Shown here: positions 25,056 through 33,414 of the stretch, in pieces | How positions within the stretch are numbered: the first letter of the stretch is position 1 | How the letters are laid out: each line of letters starts with the position of its first letter | From: Thermohalobaculum sp039026375 | Lineage (GTDB): Bacteria > Pseudomonadota > Alphaproteobacteria > Rhodobacterales > Rhodobacteraceae | Direction: 5' to 3' | DNA: 64,000 bases | NCBI GenBank assembly: GCA_039026375.1 | Contig: JBCCML010000021.1 | Coordinates: 7,101-71,100 of the forward strand | Program-made: the position numbers and the translations under genes | Notes under the pieces: generated by a model | Seen by the model: the letters and a program-made list of their open reading frames with translations, nothing else | What the model was told of the DNA's origin: nothing | Database searches by the model: none

Positions 25056-27596
25056 TTATTCTGCCGCCTGGGAAAGCGGCGCATTGATGTAGCGGATCAG
25101 CGGGTCGGTGCTGTCGGACCTGCCCGCTGCCTCGCGTTCCAGGAAGTCGATGGCCGCCGTCTCATGCTCGGTCAGCAGAGCCAGCGCCGCGCGGTCGGCG
25201 GTTGGGGCCATCGCCTCCAGCCGCAGGAAATCCAGCACATAGCCCGGGAAGGTGTCGCGCATTTTAGCGATTAGATCGGGGTAATCGGCGGTCTCATCCT
25301 CTGCCTGGGCGCGTCCCATTGCCAGCAGATCCCCGGTGTCCCGTGGGGTCAAACCGTGGCGGTCCAGCAGGGGCCGGGTATGGGCCGCGGCGCGGCGTTC
25401 GACATCGGCCATCAGGCGCATTTTCTGGGCGTGATCGGCATGGGTCATCCGCGCGGCCAGGGTGTCGAAACAGGCCTCTCCGATGATCTCCTCCTCGTAG
25501 TAGAGGGTCAGGGTCTCGCGGTAACGCTGGCCGGGATCACGCTCGGTCAGGGCGACGCGCTCGTGGCGCAGCGGCTGATCGCGGTCTACCGGCATGTCCA
25601 GCGTGCGCGCATAGAGGTGCCCAGCATAGACGGCCTGTGCCACGATGCCCGGCGCGTCGCAATCGCCGATCCGGGTCAGCGAAAAGGGCAGCGGCGTCTG
25701 CGCCGCCCGTGCCTGCAATTCGCGGTAGAGCGTGTCGCGCGGGGCGCGAGCCGTCACCGCCACGACGGCCTTGGCGGGAAGGGTCCGGTCCGGGCCGCCG
25801 AAATTGCAGGTCAGCCGCGCCGCCTGACCGTCAAAGCCCGTCAAAGCGTGCGATGCGATCACTTGCACGCCCAGCGCCACCAGCTTCCGGCGGGTGCGCC
25901 CGCCTTCCGCGGTGTTGTCGCCCCAGGCGGCGGCGGTGCTGTCGTCGGTCACATAGGTGACCTTTAGCCCTTTGCCGCGCAGCTTCTCGGCGATGACGGC
26001 GCCCATGTAATAGCTGTTCTGCTCGAAGATCACCGTGGGTCCGTCGGGTAGGCGGCCGTCCATGATGTCGTCCGGCGTGAAGATCGCGGCTTCGGCCCCC
26101 GAGGTGGCGATGGGCACAAAAACCGCGCCGTCATAGCGGTCGGTGCGCCAGCTGGCGCCGGTCGCCAGCACCACGTGATCGGCCGCGAATTCAAGGACGT
26201 CGTCGGCCGAAAGCGGGCTTTCAAGGTAGACCTCGACGTTCAAGAGCTTGTCGAATTGCTGGGCGCGGTGGTCGCGGACACGGATGTATTCGCTCAGGCC
26301 CGGCAGGCGGGATTCGCGGATCACGCGGCCGCCTAGCGCGCGCCCGGCATCGGCCAGCGTCACCCGGTAGCCGCGGGCGCCCAAGGCCCTCGCCGCCTCC
26401 ATCCCCGCGGGGCCGGCGCCAACCACCAGAACATGCGAGCGCGTCACTGCCGGTTGCACCCTTTCGGGGTGCCAGCCTTTGCGCCATTCCTCGCCCATGG
26501 TGGGGTTTTGCGTGCAGCGGATCGGCACGCCAAGGCTGTCGCCCGAATAGCAGATGTTGCAGCCGATGCATTCGCGGATGTCTTCCAGCCGGCCTTCGTC
26601 GATCTTGTTCGGCAGAAACGGATCGGCGATCGAGGGCCGCGCGGCCCCGATCAGATCCACGACGCCGCGGCGCAGCTGGCTGACCATGGCATCGGGCGAG
26701 GTGAAGCGCCCCACCGTGACCACCGGTTTGGTCGTGGCCTGCTTGATCCAGTCCATATAGGGCTCCAGCGCGCCCTCCTTGGCGAAGCGCGACACGCCCA
26801 TTTCCAGCGAGTAGTCTGAGATGTTAATGTCCCAAAGGTCAGGCAGCTCGGCCAGCATCTGGAACATCTCGCGCCGCTCACCGGTCTCGGGGATGCCGTC
26901 CCTGTCGGCGCGCTCGTCCGCCTTCCAGCGCACCGCGATGGCGCAGGTATCGCCCACCGCGTCCTTCGTATCCTCGATCATCTCGCGGATCAGGCGAACG
27001 CGGTTCTGAAGGCTGCCGCCATATTCATCGGTGCGCGTGTTGATCCGCGGGTCCAGGAAGTGATCCAGCAGGTAGGTGTGCGTGGCATAGACATAGACGA
27101 TGTCGAAGCCAGCCTGCTTGGCGCGCAGTGCCGCGTTACGGTGCCAGCGACGCAGGTCGGCAATGTCGGTCTTGTCCATGGCGCGGGTCTGCCAGGGGTG
27201 CCCGACCGCATTAGGGACCGAGCCGATGCCCAACTGCGGCAGGCGGCTGTAGGCGTTGGCGTTCCGGGGGCCGCCGAACCACAGCTCGACGCCGGCCAGT
27301 GCGCCATGCGCGTGCACCTTTTCGGTCATCAGCGCATGGGCTCGGATATCGTCATCATCCCACAGCGCGGCGGAGACACCGTGCAGATCGTCCGATGCCG
27401 GATGGATCGAGCAATACTCGGTGCAGACAACACCCCAGCCGCCCTCGGCCTTTATGCCGCGCATCTCGGCCAGCGTCTGCGGGCGTAGCCAGCCCATCCC
27501 GGTGCAGTGGGGCACCTGGTAGAACCGGTTCTTGGCTGTGACGGGGCCGATCTGCAGCGGCTGGAACAGAGCATCGTAGCGCGGGTCGCGGGTCAT
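25056..27596 (-). CDS. TMADH-family flavin/4Fe-4S oxidoreductase fused to a C-terminal ferritin-like domain
   Basis: 846 residues from ATG 27596 (MTRDPRYDALFQPLQIG); the frame is open 49 codons more, but the start matches trimethylamine dehydrogenase. Residues 1-340: FMN-binding OYE barrel with Cys31 in YQVPHC (the 6-S-cysteinyl-FMN position), Tyr61 in TEYCSI, and YVYATH. 4Fe-4S ligands Cys343, 346, 349, 361. Residues 388-670: FAD/ADP-binding domain (VLVVGAGPAGMEAA). Residues ~695-825 are extra: helical, with YYEEEIIGE, DVERRAAAH and LTEHETAAI, resembling a ferritin-like diiron fold. TMADH itself is ~730 residues and lacks this. Start is 28 bases from the upstream paralog. Confidence 0.85.
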   Translation of the reverse strand: MTRDPRYDALFQPLQIGPVTAKNRFYQVPHCTGMGWLRPQTLAEMRGIKAEGGWGVVCTEYCSIHPASDDLHGVSAALWDDDDIRAHALMTEKVHAHGALAGVELWFGGPRNANAYSRLPQLGIGSVPNAVGHPWQTRAMDKTDIADLRRWHRNAALRAKQAGFDIVYVYATHTYLLDHFLDPRINTRTDEYGGSLQNRVRLIREMIEDTKDAVGDTCAIAVRWKADERADRDGIPETGERREMFQMLAELPDLWDINISDYSLEMGVSRFAKEGALEPYMDWIKQATTKPVVTVGRFTSPDAMVSQLRRGVVDLIGAARPSIADPFLPNKIDEGRLEDIRECIGCNICYSGDSLGVPIRCTQNPTMGEEWRKGWHPERVQPAVTRSHVLVVGAGPAGMEAARALGARGYRVTLADAGRALGGRVIRESRLPGLSEYIRVRDHRAQQFDKLLNVEVYLESPLSADDVLEFAADHVVLATGASWRTDRYDGAVFVPIATSGAEAAIFTPDDIMDGRLPDGPTVIFEQNSYYMGAVIAEKLRGKGLKVTYVTDDSTAAAWGDNTAEGGRTRRKLVALGVQVIASHALTGFDGQAARLTCNFGGPDRTLPAKAVVAVTARAPRDTLYRELQARAAQTPLPFSLTRIGDCDAPGIVAQAVYAGHLYARTLDMPVDRDQPLRHERVALTERDPGQRYRETLTLYYEEEIIGEACFDTLAARMTHADHAQKMRLMADVERRAAAHTRPLLDRHGLTPRDTGDLLAMGRAQAEDETADYPDLIAKMRDTFPGYVLDFLRLEAMAPTADRAALALLTEHETAAIDFLEREAAGRSDSTDPLIRYINAPLSQAAE

Positions 27597-27624
27597 TGCT
27601 GGCTTCCTGGGACGCTGGCTGGGG

Positions 27625-29718
27625 TCAATCGGGGGCGAGTTGCAGCATCTCGCGGCGGAAGGGGATGTCCGCCGGTGCCTCACCCAGTTCGCGGGCATAG
27701 CGGTGTCCGCCATAGACGGCCGCAGCAATGGTGCCGGGGCCAAAGCAGTCCCCGACGCGCTGCAGCGATTTGGGGGCCTTGGCGGCGTTGGCTTGGACCG
27801 CCGCCGCTAGCGACAGGAACAGCGCGTCGTCCGGCACCCGCATGGTGACCATGACCGCGGCCTGACAGGGGATCTGTCGCTGCCGCCCGGTGTAGACACA
27901 GGACAGGGTCGCCACGCCGTCCTGGATCTGGCCCAGCCCGTGCAGCGCGACGATCTCGACCCCCATCCGCTTCAGCTTGGCCTGGATGCGCTCCTGCTCC
28001 AGCGTATAGGTTGTCCAGTGCGAGACATCCGCCGCGGGCGTGACCAGCGTGACGGCATGGCCTTCCTGGCGCAGCAGCTCGGCCATCAGCCCGCCCATAT
28101 AGTAGTGATCGTCGTCGAAGATCACCACGGGCCCGCCTGGCCGGGTGCCGGCCATAATGTCGTCGGGCGTCAGGATCGTGGCGCTGGCATCGACATCTAC
28201 CGGCTGGTGGCGGTGGCGCCCGATGCCCGAGGGGCACCAGCGTGCGCCGGTGGCAATGGCGATGTGATCGGCCCCGAACTCCAGCACCTGCTCGGGGGTC
28301 ATCCGGCTTTCCAGATAGCTCTGGACAGCGGGCATCTTGGCCAATTGGTACTCGCGGTAATCGGCCACCCGGCGCCACTGCGACAGGCCTGGCAGACGCG
28401 CTTCGCGGTCGACCCGGCCGCCCAGCCGGTCGGACGCCTCGGCCAGGGTAACGGCATAGCCCCGCTGGCCCAGGGCGCGCGCGGCCTCCAATCCCGCGGG
28501 GCCGCCGCCCACGATCAACACGCTTTCCGGGGCATGGGCCGGGGCGATCCGTTCGGGGTGCCAGCCCTTGCGCCATTCCTCGGCCATGGTCGGGTTCTGG
28601 GTGCAGCGGATTGGCACCGACTGCAGATCGCCCGAGACGCAGATATTGCAACCGATGCATTCGCGGATGTCGTCGGCGCGGCCTTCCTCGATCTTCTTGG
28701 GCAGGAAGGGATCGGCGATGGAGGGCCGCGCGGCACCGATTAGATCCAGCTGCCCCCGCCGGATCAGCGCGGCCATCGTGTCGGGCGAGGTATAGCGCCC
28801 CACGCCCACCACGGGTTTCGTCGTCATGGATTTGACCCAGCCGACATAGCTGTCCTGGAAGCCCTGTTCCGAGAAGCGCGCCGTTTGGCTGTCATGCTCC
28901 CAGGCGCCGATATTGACGTCCCAGAGGTCCGGGATTTCGGCCAGCATCTCGACCACATCGCGGCCTTCGGCTTCGGCCATCATGCCATCCGGTCCCACCA
29001 TTTCGTCGACCGCAAAGCGCAGCGCCACGGCGCAGGTGTCGCCCACGGCGTCCTTGACGTCCTGCAGGACCTCGCGCAGCAGGCGGGCGCGATTCTCCAG
29101 GCTGCCGCCATATTCATCGCTGCGGCGGTTGCGGCGGCGCGACAGGAAGTGTGCCAGGATCCCCAGATCGTGCGCGGCGTAGACATAGATGATGTCAAAG
29201 CCGCAGCGCCGGGCCCTGAGCGCGGCATCGACATATAGCTGCCGCGCCCGGCGGATGTCCGTCAGGTCCATGGCGCGCGCCTGCACGGGGTCCGGATAGT
29301 CGACCGGCCGATGCGAGGGGGCCACCGGGATCTCGCGGCTATAGCGGTTTGGGGCGCAGGCCCCGGCAATCGACGGCTCCACCCCCGCCAGCCCGCCATG
29401 GGCGTGGATCTTGTCGCACATCTTGGCGAAGACCGGGATATCGGTATCGTCCCAAAGGCGCCCCTCGATATAGGGGGCGTGTTCCCCCCAGGGGCTGATC
29501 TCGACCTCTTCGGTGCAGACAACGCCCCAGCCGCCCTCGGCCTTGATGCCGCGCATCTCGGCCATCGAGGACGGGTGCGCGCGGCTCATGCCGTTGCAAT
29601 GGGGGACCTGGTAGAAGCGGTTCTTGGTGGTCAGGGGACCGATCTTCAGTGGCTGGAAAAGGATGTCATAGCTGGGGTCGCGTAGCGGCGCCTGGGGGAT
29701 ATCGTCATGGGCTGTCAT
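27625..29718 (-). CDS. TMADH/histamine-dehydrogenase-family flavoenzyme
   Basis: 697 residues from ATG 29718 (MTAHDDIPQ). Same core as its downstream neighbour: FMN barrel with Cys41 in YQVPHC, 4Fe-4S motif CIGCNIC...C, NADH-type FAD domain with VLIVGGGPAGLEAA. At the TMADH Tyr60 position it has Glu71 (CTEEVE), and at the Trp355 position the sequence reads VSGDLQ, so the aromatic bowl that binds quaternary-like trimethylamine is altered; oxidation of a different amine is likely. No C-terminal ferritin-like domain. Diverges from the bicupin gene across a 233-base gap. Confidence 0.85.
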   Translation of the reverse strand: MTAHDDIPQAPLRDPSYDILFQPLKIGPLTTKNRFYQVPHCNGMSRAHPSSMAEMRGIKAEGGWGVVCTEEVEISPWGEHAPYIEGRLWDDTDIPVFAKMCDKIHAHGGLAGVEPSIAGACAPNRYSREIPVAPSHRPVDYPDPVQARAMDLTDIRRARQLYVDAALRARRCGFDIIYVYAAHDLGILAHFLSRRRNRRSDEYGGSLENRARLLREVLQDVKDAVGDTCAVALRFAVDEMVGPDGMMAEAEGRDVVEMLAEIPDLWDVNIGAWEHDSQTARFSEQGFQDSYVGWVKSMTTKPVVGVGRYTSPDTMAALIRRGQLDLIGAARPSIADPFLPKKIEEGRADDIRECIGCNICVSGDLQSVPIRCTQNPTMAEEWRKGWHPERIAPAHAPESVLIVGGGPAGLEAARALGQRGYAVTLAEASDRLGGRVDREARLPGLSQWRRVADYREYQLAKMPAVQSYLESRMTPEQVLEFGADHIAIATGARWCPSGIGRHRHQPVDVDASATILTPDDIMAGTRPGGPVVIFDDDHYYMGGLMAELLRQEGHAVTLVTPAADVSHWTTYTLEQERIQAKLKRMGVEIVALHGLGQIQDGVATLSCVYTGRQRQIPCQAAVMVTMRVPDDALFLSLAAAVQANAAKAPKSLQRVGDCFGPGTIAAAVYGGHRYARELGEAPADIPFRREMLQLAPD

Positions 29719-29888
29719 GGTTCCGCTCCCTGGGCGCCGTATCCTGCCCGGCCGCCTTGGTTCCGCTTGCCTGTCCGCCAGCGCTGGTTCAGTCGGCCCG
29801 GTTCTGCTCCGCGACCGCCGCCTACCGTTGACAATATCCCATGCGAGCGGATCTACCAGGGTGATGGGGGGCAAAATTGCCGGAAAGC

Positions 29889-29920
29889 AAAGGGGCCGCG
29901 GTCTAGTCGGCGGCCCCTTT
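29889..29920. promoter_or_regulatory. Large hairpin in the TMADH/bicupin divergent region
   Basis: AAAGGGGCCGC (29889-29899) pairs perfectly with GCGGCCCCTTT (29910-29920) around a 10-base loop. It lies in the 233-base gap between divergent genes, 32 bases before the bicupin start, so it is in that gene's probable leader. It has only three T after the stem. Attenuator, operator or leftover terminator are all possible. Confidence 0.5.
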
Positions 29921-29951
29921 GACCCCGAAGAAGGATGCAGAGGAGGGTTTC

Positions 29952-30671
29952 GTGGCGGACGCGGCAGGCGTAGTGCGGATGCCTCATTCCGATCGGTCTG
30001 GGATCGGGCTGACCGCTTGGGACCCGATCGACCCGGCGTCGCTGGCCGCGGGCACCCCGGTGCAGCGCGGCTGGATTGTCGATCAGGAGGCTGAGACCGG
30101 CTATCTCTCCGGCGTCTGGGACTGCACCGCGTTCACCGAGCATATGGGCCCCTATGCCGTCGACGAGTTCATGCTGCTGTTGGAAGGCAGCATGACCATG
30201 GGCATGCCGGATGGCACCGACGTTGTGGTGGCCCCGGGCGAGGTCTTTGTGATCCCCAAGGGCCTGCAATGCCAGTGGAAGCAGACGGGCTATGTCCGCA
30301 AGGTTTTTATGATCGTCGACGATCCCGTCCCAGCGGGGCCGCAGAACCCGTCGCTCTCCCGTATCACGGTGCCGGATCTCTCGGCCATTCCCGCAGATGG
30401 CCCGGTCGAGACGGCCCAGACCTGGTTCACGAATGCGACGGGACGGATGTGGGTCGACGTGCGTTACAGCGCTGGTGGCCGTACTGATCCCCGGCCGAGC
30501 AACGCGCACCAGATCCTGCACGTGCTGGCCGGCACCCTGGAACTGACCAGCGATGCCGGGGCCCAGCGCATTGGCGCAGGCGAGACCGCCTATGTGCGGG
30601 CAGGCAGCGAGGTGGCGCGCACCCTGGCGCCGGGCACTACCTGGATCCAGTCCAGCTACGTGCCGGCCTGA
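29952..30671 (+). CDS. Bicupin protein
   Basis: 239 residues from GTG 29952, chosen for AGGAGG 6 bases upstream; an earlier TTG at 29919 lies inside a hairpin. Two cupin folds: residues ~45-125 with DEFMLLLEGSM...PGEVFVIPKG and residues ~160-235 with HQILHVLAGTLEL...AGETAYVRAG. The first is of the DUF861/EutQ-like type; metal ligands are incomplete (Glu, His/Asp positions partly missing), so catalytic activity is uncertain. The position opposite the TMADH genes suggests a role in the same pathway. Its 3' end overlaps the convergent gene by 16 bases. Confidence 0.75.
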   Translation: MADAAGVVRMPHSDRSGIGLTAWDPIDPASLAAGTPVQRGWIVDQEAETGYLSGVWDCTAFTEHMGPYAVDEFMLLLEGSMTMGMPDGTDVVVAPGEVFVIPKGLQCQWKQTGYVRKVFMIVDDPVPAGPQNPSLSRITVPDLSAIPADGPVETAQTWFTNATGRMWVDVRYSAGGRTDPRPSNAHQILHVLAGTLELTSDAGAQRIGAGETAYVRAGSEVARTLAPGTTWIQSSYVPA

Positions 30672-31045
30672 GCGACCGCCAGGGGCGGGGCGACCGGGTC
30701 GGTCGGGTCAGTGTCCGCCAAATCCTCCCAACAGACAAAGACTGCGTTGGTCACCATGGCGTTGACTTGGATATGCAGGGACGAGACAGGTTCGCGCCGC
30801 GGCGCGATCTGGGCCCACGCGGCCTCGGATTGGGCACGGTCGCGAAAGCTCATCACCGTGAAGTAGCGCCGGTCGTTGCTGTCGTCGGTGTCCAGCGGCG
30901 TGTCGCGGCGTCGCTCGCCGATCCCGCTGGCCGACACGATCAGATCCTCGGCCCGCATGGCCTGGATCAGCGCCCGCCAGGCGGCGCTGAAATCCTGCAG
31001 CGTGTGGTTGGGGCGTAGGTCGAAGATGCTGTGCATGTGGAACAT
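30656..31045 (-). CDS. Small uncharacterised protein, ferredoxin-like (dimeric alpha+beta barrel?)
   Basis: 129 residues. Starts MFHMHSIFDLRP, with SFRDRAQSEAAWAQI in the middle, a beta-alpha-beta pattern like small dimeric alpha+beta proteins. No catalytic motif seen. It lies 33 bases downstream of the aminotransferase and is probably co-transcribed with it; its tail is Pro/Ala-rich and overlaps the bicupin stop. Confidence 0.7.
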   Translation of the reverse strand: MFHMHSIFDLRPNHTLQDFSAAWRALIQAMRAEDLIVSASGIGERRRDTPLDTDDSNDRRYFTVMSFRDRAQSEAAWAQIAPRREPVSSLHIQVNAMVTNAVFVCWEDLADTDPTDPVAPPLAVAQAGT

Positions 31046-31078
31046 GGCGTGCTCCCCGGGATGGCGTTCAGAACGGCG

Positions 31079-32476
31079 CTAGCTTTCGGCAGCAATCGCG
31101 GCCGCGACCTCCTCGATTGCATCCTCCAGGATGTCGAACATCTCGTCTATTTGCGCCGGTGTGATCACCAGCGGCGGCGAGAACACGCACATATTGATCA
31201 GCGGGCGCACGATCAGGCCGCGCGCTTCGCAGGCCCGGTCCAGCCGCGAACCCAGATCGCGCTGCACGCTCAGCGCCGTTGACCGGCCCTGATCGGTCAG
31301 TCCCTCCAGACAACCCAGCAGGCCCATGCCCCTGGCATCGCCGATGACGGGAGACTGCGCCAGCTTGGCCAGACGGCCCTGGAACTGCGGCGCAACGCGG
31401 TTGACGTGGCCCAGCAGATCTTCGTGCTCGATGATGTCCAGATTGGCCATAGCAGCCGCGCACGAAACGGGATGCGCCGAATAGGTGTAACCGTTCGGGA
31501 ACAGCACCTGGTGATCGGCGCCGGTCATCCGCTCCATCACCCGGTCCGAGATCAGGCACGCCCCCAGCGGCAGATAGCCCGAGGTCAGCCCCTTGGCGCA
31601 GGTGATCATATCTGGCTCGATCCCGAACAGCTCCTCCGACGCGAACCAGGTCCCCAGCCGCCCAAAGGCGGTAACCACCTCGTCCGAGATGTAGAGGATG
31701 TCATGCTTGCGGCAGACCGCCAGCGTGCGGGCATGGTAGCCCTTGGGCGGGATCACCACGCCGCCTGAACACAGGATGGGCTCGGCGATGAAGGCGCCCA
31801 CGCGGTCGGGGCCCAGTTGGGTGATGGCCCGCTCCAGATCGGCGATTTTGGCATCGCACCATTGGTCTTCGGTCATGCCATCGGGGCGAATGAACGGATT
31901 GACGTCCGGCAGCATGTGAACCAGCCGGTCCTCGACGTCGAAATGGCTGCGGTCGCGTTCCTTGCCAGTGACCGTGTTCGAGAGATAGGTCGACCCATGG
32001 TAGCCCTTTTCCCGCGCGATCACGATCTTCTTCTCGGGCCGGCCCAGGCGGTTGTTCAGGAAATGCATGGTGCGGATGGCGGTGTCGACCGCGGTCGACC
32101 CGCCCGTGGTGAACTGCACGTTGTTCAGTGCGCCTGGCGCCAGCCTGGCCAGGCGCTCGGCCAGGGCCGCGGCCGGGTTGTTGGCCATGGACCAGGGCGA
32201 GGCATAGGGCAGGGTGGTCACCTGATCGGCGATTGCCTGGGCCATTTCGGGCCGGCCATAGCCGATCTGCACGCACCACATGCCGCCTGGGCCGTCGATC
32301 AGGCGCCGCCCGCTCGCTTCGATCAGGTGGATGCCTTCACCCCGCACGATCATCTGCCGCGGGCTTTCGCGCCACCTGCCCAGCGCCTCCCAGGGGTGCA
32401 GGTGATGGCGCCGGTCGGCGGCCTCCTCCGGCGTTTCGGCCTGGCTGGGGATGGCGGGCAGGTCGTCCAGGGTCAT
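31079..32476 (-). CDS. Class III PLP-dependent aminotransferase (omega-transaminase)
   Basis: 465 residues. Seen: GGSTAVDTAIR (phosphate-binding Gly/Ser region), YHGSTYLSNTVTG, ISDEVVTAFGRLGTWF with the PLP-ring Asp, and the Schiff-base Lys in CAKGLTSGYLPLG. Fold type I class III enzymes move an amino group between amines or omega-amino acids and pyruvate or 2-oxoglutarate. Near TMADH-like enzymes and ALDHs it could clear a diamine or amino-aldehyde product; this is inference. The 283-base gap upstream is shared divergently with the cold-shock gene. Confidence 0.88.
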   Translation of the reverse strand: MTLDDLPAIPSQAETPEEAADRRHHLHPWEALGRWRESPRQMIVRGEGIHLIEASGRRLIDGPGGMWCVQIGYGRPEMAQAIADQVTTLPYASPWSMANNPAAALAERLARLAPGALNNVQFTTGGSTAVDTAIRTMHFLNNRLGRPEKKIVIAREKGYHGSTYLSNTVTGKERDRSHFDVEDRLVHMLPDVNPFIRPDGMTEDQWCDAKIADLERAITQLGPDRVGAFIAEPILCSGGVVIPPKGYHARTLAVCRKHDILYISDEVVTAFGRLGTWFASEELFGIEPDMITCAKGLTSGYLPLGACLISDRVMERMTGADHQVLFPNGYTYSAHPVSCAAAMANLDIIEHEDLLGHVNRVAPQFQGRLAKLAQSPVIGDARGMGLLGCLEGLTDQGRSTALSVQRDLGSRLDRACEARGLIVRPLINMCVFSPPLVITPAQIDEMFDILEDAIEEVAAAIAAES

Positions 32477-32759
32477 CGGGTGTCCATCGTCGTTGAGCGG
32501 GCAGTTTCCAGCACATTTCCCAGCCTAGGGGACCCGCAGGCCATAGGCAAAGGCCAGAAACACGCTTTTGGCGGCCCTTTAGACAAGGTTAATGACGAAT
32601 GCGACTTGCGATTTTCCCGTTTTGACCCTACATCCGCCCCGCAACGTTATCGCGCTCGATCCTGTGTTTCCTCCTTTGGCCGCAGTCTTTCGATCCGGAA
32701 CTGACCGCGCCACAGCCGCCGCACGTCGCGGGCGGCCAAGACTTAAAGGAGATCTCACG

Positions 32760-32969
32760 ATGGCTTCTGGCACCGTGAAATGGTTTAACTCAACCAAGGG
32801 ATACGGCTTTATCCAGCCGGATGGCGGCGCACGCGATGTGTTTGTGCACATCTCTGCCGTTGAGCGTTCTGGCCTGCAGGGCCTGGCCGATGGCCAAAAG
32901 GTCAATTTCGACATCGAATCTGGCCGCGATGGACGCGAAGCAGCTACGAATCTGACATTGGCCGACTGA
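32760..32969 (+). CDS. cspA: Cold-shock protein (CspA family)
   Basis: 69 residues, one OB-fold cold-shock domain. RNP1 KGYGFI and RNP2 VFVHIS are intact. The ATG at 32760 follows AAGGAGAT; the frame is open to 32592 but the extension is not Csp-like. RNA chaperone that melts secondary structure in mRNA. A Cys-rich small gene and a DEAD-box helicase follow, a frequent cold-adaptation grouping. The 283-base upstream region likely includes a long 5' leader. Confidence 0.95.
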   Translation: MASGTVKWFNSTKGYGFIQPDGGARDVFVHISAVERSGLQGLADGQKVNFDIESGRDGREAATNLTLAD

Positions 32970-33054
32970 CCCAGGCTTTTGCCGGGCAACTGCTGATGAA
33001 AATGACCGCCAGGCGGCACCCGGCCGCCCGGTGTTTCTGAATGGAATGGGTACT

Positions 33055-33240
33055 ATGGAACAGAGCAAGGTCCTGGCAGACATCGACCAAGCGGAAGCCA
33101 TTGACGAGGGACGGTCATGGGACCGGCCCAAGGTGCGCAAGTGCCTGATGTGTTCTGTTGAATTTGAGAGTTCCTGGTCCGGTGAACGGATCTGTAAGAG
33201 TTGTAAGTCATCCAGCTCGTGGAAGAGCGGCGGCTTCTGA
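33055..33240 (+). CDS. Small Cys4 zinc-ribbon-like protein
   Basis: 61 residues from ATG 33055; earlier starts at 33031 (GTG) and 33046 (ATG) are also open and none has a strong RBS. Two knuckles, CLMC and CKSC, spaced 18 residues, suggest a zinc ribbon; the tail is Ser-rich (SSSSWKSGG). Unknown function; its place between a Csp and a DEAD-box helicase suggests a nucleic-acid-binding role. I recognise no named family. Confidence 0.65.
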   Translation: MEQSKVLADIDQAEAIDEGRSWDRPKVRKCLMCSVEFESSWSGERICKSCKSSSSWKSGGF

Positions 33241-33273
33241 CAAACTCGCTGTAAACAAAAACCTCGCCCGGGT

Positions 33274-33311
33274 GGCGCGGGACTCGGCGCCGATGGCGCC
33301 AGAGCCCGCCC
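33274..33311. other. Long GC hairpin before the DEAD-box gene
   Basis: GGCGCC-GAT-GGCGCC at 33286-33300 forms the tip, and an imperfect outer stem (GGCGCGGGACTC with GAGCCCGCC) extends to 33274/33311 with single-base bulges. It follows the zinc-ribbon stop by 34 bases and lies 104 bases before the helicase start, so it is either a terminator without a T-run or a structured helicase leader. Confidence 0.45.
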
Positions 33312-33414
33312 GGACAGGCTGATCAATGAGCACTGACTGGGCCGCGCCCGGTGCCACGTGCGTGCGCAGGGGCGACCAAGGGGTCGCATCGGCCTGCGCC
33401 GGAAGGACTGTGTT

